From contig CAMJML010000001.1 of the NCBI GenBank assembly GCA_946407015.1, positions 186,001-250,000 of the forward strand: a stretch of DNA of 64,000 bases, written 5' to 3'. The position numbers and the translations under genes were made by a program. This stretch comes from an uncultured Selenomonadales bacterium (lineage in GTDB: Bacteria > Bacillota > Negativicutes > DSM-1736 > Dendrosporobacteraceae). Positions 61,601-64,000 of the stretch are shown here, one piece after another. The notes under the pieces are model-generated. The model had not been told where the DNA came from. It saw nothing but the letters and a program-made list of their open reading frames with translations, and made no database searches. Numbering within the stretch: the stretch's first letter is position 1; every line of letters begins with the position of its first letter.

Positions 61601-61825
61601 CGCGCCTTCAACGCCATTTACCTGCTGCTCGATGACTTGGGCTACCGTTTTTTCAACAACGTCGGCATTGGCACCGGTATAAATGGTGCTGACACTGACC
61701 TGCGGCGGCGTAATCTGCGGATATTGGGCGATAGGCAGATTAAACGCGGCAATGCTGCCGGCCAGGGTAATCAAGATTGCGATAACAATTGCGAAAATGG
61801 GTCGGTTAATAAAGAATTTAGCCAT
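58691..61825 (-). CDS. RND multidrug efflux pump, AcrB/MexB (HAE1) type
   Basis: Inner-membrane proton-driven transporter of a tripartite pump, 1044 residues, twelve helices and two large periplasmic domains. It begins MAKFFINRPIFAIVIAIL. The proton relay is intact: the Asp pair in GLVVDDAIVVVEAVEHHM (helix 4) and Lys in IGLAAKNAILIVEYAK (helix 10). It is ten bases downstream of its adaptor. No outer-membrane factor (TolC/OprM type) gene follows; the convergent terminator comes directly after, so the pump must borrow one from elsewhere. Confidence 0.95.
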   Translation of the reverse strand: MAKFFINRPIFAIVIAILITLAGSIAAFNLPIAQYPQITPPQVSVSTIYTGANADVVEKTVAQVIEQQVNGVEGAVAMTSTSADSGRYSMNVKFQLGQNPDMVTMYTQNRVAQANAGLPQDVQLNGVTTRKVSPDTALYFSLVSPDGTYDSVFLKNYGSINIIDDIRRVKGVGDVGEYGSDFSMRVWLKPDKLAQMGITASDVVTAIKEQNVQAPAGTIGQLPSVAQQEFQYTASVQGRLVTEEDFRKVIIRSQPDGSAIRLGDVATVELSAKDNTFKSSFNGDDSVVFAVQLTTEANALETIAGVRQVIEDASKRFPPGMEYRVLTDNTKYIRESLEKVFHTFLEALGLVLIIVYLFLQNWRATLIPMLAVPVSLIGTFAAFVLLGFSINTLTLFAMVLAIGLVVDDAIVVVEAVEHHMRHSGLSPKEATIRAMEDVSGPVVAIAFVLASVFIPVAFFTGTTGVLYKQFALTIAVSMALSAIVALSLTPALCTLLLQPYTGQPRTGLMGRFFDKFNNWFERLTERYSDGVRHSIRKAGLCGVGLAVIVVLCVGMLRIIPSTFVPNEDQGFMMSVVSLPEAANMNRTRAIARQVGEIYRSLPGVDSTVEIAGFDVLAGGQKSNGAMVIASMKPWAERTTPESQLKSVLGQAMGKVGPLPEATVFAFNPPALPGIGSVGGLTFMIQDRGGASIAEMSNVSQQFIAAARQRPEFATVQSSFRADTPSYTYEVNREKAKALGVPVQDIFTALQTFLGGVPVNDFNRFGRTYKVMLQAEPEFRADVDATRFFYVRSSAGTMVPLHTLVTPVATSGQTLIKRFNGYPAMQINATTAAGYSSGQAMKALEEVAAQSLPSTFTYEWADLSREEKLSSGQTPVIFGLALLFVFLCLAALYESWNIPFAVLLSVPTGILGSVMFQYARGLENSIYMQIGLVMLIGLAAKNAILIVEYAKVRTDNGMEPVQAAIEASKLRLRPILMTSLAFILGCIPLALSTGAGAAARTALGTTVVGGMLTATALGIFLVPVLFVTIEYGAAKFKAYRTNRTA

Positions 61826-61835
61826 GATTCGCCTC

Positions 61836-62969
61836 CTACTTCGCTACCGGAATGTTCAAATCATCCAGGCCGATCATGGTCACTTCTAACGGCGATCCAG
61901 GCTGTGCTTTGGCAAATCCTTCGACAACTATCACATCCTGGGCGGTCAGTCCTTCTTCTACAACTTGCAGATTGCCAATTTTGGGACCCAGTTTTACTGG
62001 TTTGGTGACGGCTTCACTATTAGCCCCCACGGCAGTGACAAAGGTCTTGCCCAGCATTTCCTGGACAGCCCGTTGTGGAATCAGGAGTGCGCCGGTTCTA
62101 TTTTCACCGATGGCAACGATACGGGCGAACATTCCTGGTACTAACAGTTGGTTTGGATTCGCAAAAGCGGCTTTCATCGCCAGGGTGCCGGTCTGGTTGG
62201 CCAGACCCCGGTCAATTTGCTCGAGGTGGCCGGATACGGGGTATTCACTGCCGTCACTGAGGACCAGCTTCAGATTTTGTCCCCACGAATCCGGAGAGCT
62301 TCCCAGGCGGGCAAATTTTAGATATTCGTTTTCACTCATGCTGAAACGGACCTGTACCGGATCAACGGTCGAAACGGTTGCCAGCACTGTGCTGCCGGCT
62401 GTGACATAGCCGCCGACACTGAGTTCGCCAACCCCGATACGGCCGTCCACAGGGGAAACGACCAGGGTGTCACTCAGGTCATTGTTGGCTTGGTCTAATT
62501 TGGCCTGATAGGCATTGACCTGGGCCTGAGCCTGTTCAGCCTGGGATAGCGAAGTATCCAAAGCCTGAGCGGCAATGCCTCCTTGGGCGGCCAAACTTTG
62601 ATAGCGGGTGACATCGCGGCGGATATTGCTGAGTGAAGCTTGCGCTTGCGCGACTTGCGCCCGGGCGTCCGCTACAGCGGCCAGGTACTGGCGCTGATCG
62701 ATTTCGAATAAAGGCTGCCCGGCGCTTACAGTATCGCCGCCTTTAACGAATTTGCGGGCAATGTTGCCGGAGACCTGAGCCTTAATCGGCACTTCATCCT
62801 TTGCGACAACCTCACCTACATACTCATATGTAACCGGTGTATCCTTCTGGATCACTTGCATGGCCTTAACCGCGACTTGTTGCGGTGGACGGGCTGTTTG
62901 CTGCTTGCTGCATCCTGTTGCAACAATTAAAGCAAGGGCCATGAACCATATGATGCTTTTTTTGTTCAC
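61836..62969 (-). CDS. RND periplasmic adaptor lipoprotein (AcrA/MexA type)
   Basis: Membrane fusion protein linking the pump to an outer-membrane channel, 377 residues. A signal with lipobox ALIVATGC makes it a lipoprotein. The barrel-sandwich halves are ...YVGEVVAKDEVPIKAQVSGN and SPVDGRIGVGELSVGGYV, joined by an alpha-helical hairpin (about 95-165). I chose GTG 62969, nine bases after AGGAGG; the upstream ATG reads through the ribosome site itself. Confidence 0.93.
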   Translation of the reverse strand: MNKKSIIWFMALALIVATGCSKQQTARPPQQVAVKAMQVIQKDTPVTYEYVGEVVAKDEVPIKAQVSGNIARKFVKGGDTVSAGQPLFEIDQRQYLAAVADARAQVAQAQASLSNIRRDVTRYQSLAAQGGIAAQALDTSLSQAEQAQAQVNAYQAKLDQANNDLSDTLVVSPVDGRIGVGELSVGGYVTAGSTVLATVSTVDPVQVRFSMSENEYLKFARLGSSPDSWGQNLKLVLSDGSEYPVSGHLEQIDRGLANQTGTLAMKAAFANPNQLLVPGMFARIVAIGENRTGALLIPQRAVQEMLGKTFVTAVGANSEAVTKPVKLGPKIGNLQVVEEGLTAQDVIVVEGFAKAQPGSPLEVTMIGLDDLNIPVAK

Positions 62970-63022
62970 CGTTACTTTCCTCCTCATCTTTGGGCTTCTT
63001 TATGTTAGAAATGCAGGAATCA

Positions 63023-63619
63023 CTATGGCTGAGACTCCAAGTCCGGGCTGGTTTTCGCGGCCAGACCAAAGAGTAATATATCGACCATATATTCGATCAT
63101 TTCCTTCATGGTAACTTTATGCTGCAATAAAAAGTCCTGATTGGCAAACTCATGAAACGAGCCTCTGAACATAACCCAGACAGCCGGGAAAAAAACGCTG
63201 CGGAACCGGCCTGTTTTCTCTCCTTCTTGAACCAGGGTTTCAATCAGGCGCCATTTTGCCTCAATATCGGCCTCTACCGTTTTCCATTGTTCGGGCATAA
63301 ATTTCCGGATTTCAAAAGCTACCCGGTCGGTGGTTTCCGGGCAAAGCGAAGGCCTGACCAGCATAATCTGCTTGAACTTCTCGGTTACATCAAGCTGAGG
63401 ATCATTCATGATCAACTCACGTTTTTCCTTTAATTCCGCAATCGCCGAATGCAATATGTAACTGATCAATTCTTCTTTAGAAGCAAAATTTTCATATAAT
63501 GTCCGTTTGCTTACCCCCAGACGCCGGGCCAAATCGTCCATGGTAAATTTGACTCCACGGTCATTCATCTCTTTAATGGCCTCACAAATAATTCTATTGC
63601 GCAATGACCAATCCTCCAT
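63023..63619 (-). CDS. TetR/AcrR-family repressor of the RND pump
   Basis: A 198-residue regulator. The N-terminal helix-turn-helix is clear: FTMDDLARRLGVSKRTLYENFASKEELISYIL, with the recognition helix in VSKRTLYENF. The C-terminal part is a ligand-binding helical domain with no recognisable subfamily. It is the first gene of a three-gene operon with adaptor and pump, so autoregulated drug-responsive repression is likely. ATG 63619 follows AAGGAG; TTG 63625 is too close to it. Confidence 0.9.
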   Translation of the reverse strand: MEDWSLRNRIICEAIKEMNDRGVKFTMDDLARRLGVSKRTLYENFASKEELISYILHSAIAELKEKRELIMNDPQLDVTEKFKQIMLVRPSLCPETTDRVAFEIRKFMPEQWKTVEADIEAKWRLIETLVQEGEKTGRFRSVFFPAVWVMFRGSFHEFANQDFLLQHKVTMKEMIEYMVDILLFGLAAKTSPDLESQP

Positions 63620-63691
63620 TTCCAAACACTCCTTAGCTGTTTCTCAAGGGAATCGCTTGGCTGAATTGTTTGATTCTTCAGAACAAACCAT

Positions 63692-63750
63692 GAAAACTAT
63701 TTTCGTGTTTTCGTTACCAATAGCTTACACTTCTTCCGGGTAGATGTCAA
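63692..63750 (-). promoter_or_regulatory. Promoter and candidate TetR operator of the efflux operon
   Basis: Minus-strand -35 TTGACA (63745-63750), 17-bp spacer, -10 TAAGCT (63722-63727), start near 63715. An inverted repeat GAAAAC-N9-GTTTTC (63692-63712 on the plus strand) begins at the start site, extended by one more matching pair with a mismatch. The position suits repression by the TetR protein. Confidence 0.65.
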
Positions 63751-63815
63751 TGATTTCTGGGTGAATAAGAAGGTCTCCGAGCCGTTGCTGTCATACGGAA
63801 AAACAGCTGAATAGC

Positions 63816-63856
63816 AAAAGCCGCCGGAGCAGGGGAGAGCAGGTCCGGCGGCTTTT
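63816..63856. terminator. Terminator near the right edge
   Basis: AAAAGCCGCCGG / CCGGCGGCTTTT stem with a 17-base loop. On the minus strand it follows the partial gene. Confidence 0.75.
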
Positions 63857-63859
63857 ATT

Positions 63860-64000
63860 TCAACGCATCTCGGCAGTTAAAAAATTGAAGTGGACAAGGA
63901 TCAGCCAGGCGATCAGAACGGTTATTGCCCAGGCCTTGACGGGATGATTGCGGTGGACGGCAAAAATCGGAAACATGGTACAGTTCAGCAGCGCGGACCA
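63860..64000 (-). CDS. Small membrane protein, 5' end cut by the window edge
   Basis: Only the last 46 residues are visible, ending TAEMR-stop. A membrane helix (AWAITVLIAWLILVHFNFL) follows a basic loop AVHRNHPVKA; the segment before it (SALLNCTMFPIFAV) looks like the end of a preceding helix. The family is not recognised. A terminator hairpin lies directly after it. Confidence 0.55.
   Translation of the reverse strand, partial: WSALLNCTMFPIFAVHRNHPVKAWAITVLIAWLILVHFNFLTAEMR

Overview
The window looks like a chromosomal segment of an anaerobic or microaerobic diderm Firmicute (Negativicutes, most likely Sporomusaceae such as Sporomusa/Pelosinus relatives). The evidence is a mixture of traits. 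Firmicutes-style features are a serine T-box, many AGGAGG ribosome sites with GTG/TTG starts, and YkvI-, YmaF-, YjfB- and CBO0543-type proteins. A complete tripartite-pump inner half (RND plus lipoprotein adaptor) implies an outer membrane. The genus assignment is inference. No rRNA, tRNA, CRISPR array, prophage or intact insertion sequence was seen.

Layout. 1-2.7 kb: a large flagellin gene cut by the left edge, with a long structured leader, divergent from an orphan OmpR-type response regulator. 2.8-5.1 kb: ilvBN. 5.3-13.4 kb: a seven-gene group 4 [NiFe] hydrogenase operon (hyfBCEFGHI) closed by an ArsR-type regulator. 13.6-16.5 kb: Rrf2 regulator plus cydAB (cytochrome bd). 16.8-19.8 kb: a 953-residue FAD/Fe-S D-2-hydroxyacid dehydrogenase behind a CRP-like site. 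19.9-23.7 kb: a small unknown gene and cydDC. 23.8-26.9 kb: DUF2225, an unknown gene, a DJ-1/PfpI protein, repeats and a flavin reductase. 26.9-31.4 kb: divergent serC and serA-DUF1015, the latter under a serine T-box. 31.5-36.8 kb: aldo/keto reductase with Fe-S tail, a thioredoxin-reductase-like flavoprotein, YkvI transporter and a PAS-HD-GYP protein. 37.0-39.9 kb: serS and amtB. 40.2-41.1 kb: a charged exported protein and a possible small RNA. 41.2-50.9 kb: an 11-gene nuoA-N operon lacking nuoEFG. 51-56.3 kb: many small genes, several below 60 residues. 56.4-58.6 kb: a GAF-PAS-GGDEF-HD-GYP protein. 58.7-63.8 kb: TetR-adaptor-RND efflux operon. The right edge cuts a small membrane protein gene.

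How the parts may work together. Two ion-pumping enzymes of the complex I superfamily, a quinol oxidase with its CydDC assembly transporter, and a membrane-associated hydroxyacid dehydrogenase lie close together. This suggests a switchable chain: hydroxyacid or reduced carrier to quinone to bd oxidase under traces of oxygen, and proton reduction by the hydrogenase without oxygen. Separate regulators seem to govern each branch: an ArsR-like protein for hyf, a Cys-rich Rrf2 protein for cyd, and a CRP/FNR-type site for the dehydrogenase. Serine supply (serA, serS) and ammonium uptake (amtB) each carry leader terminators, pointing to transcription attenuation as a favoured control mode in this genome.
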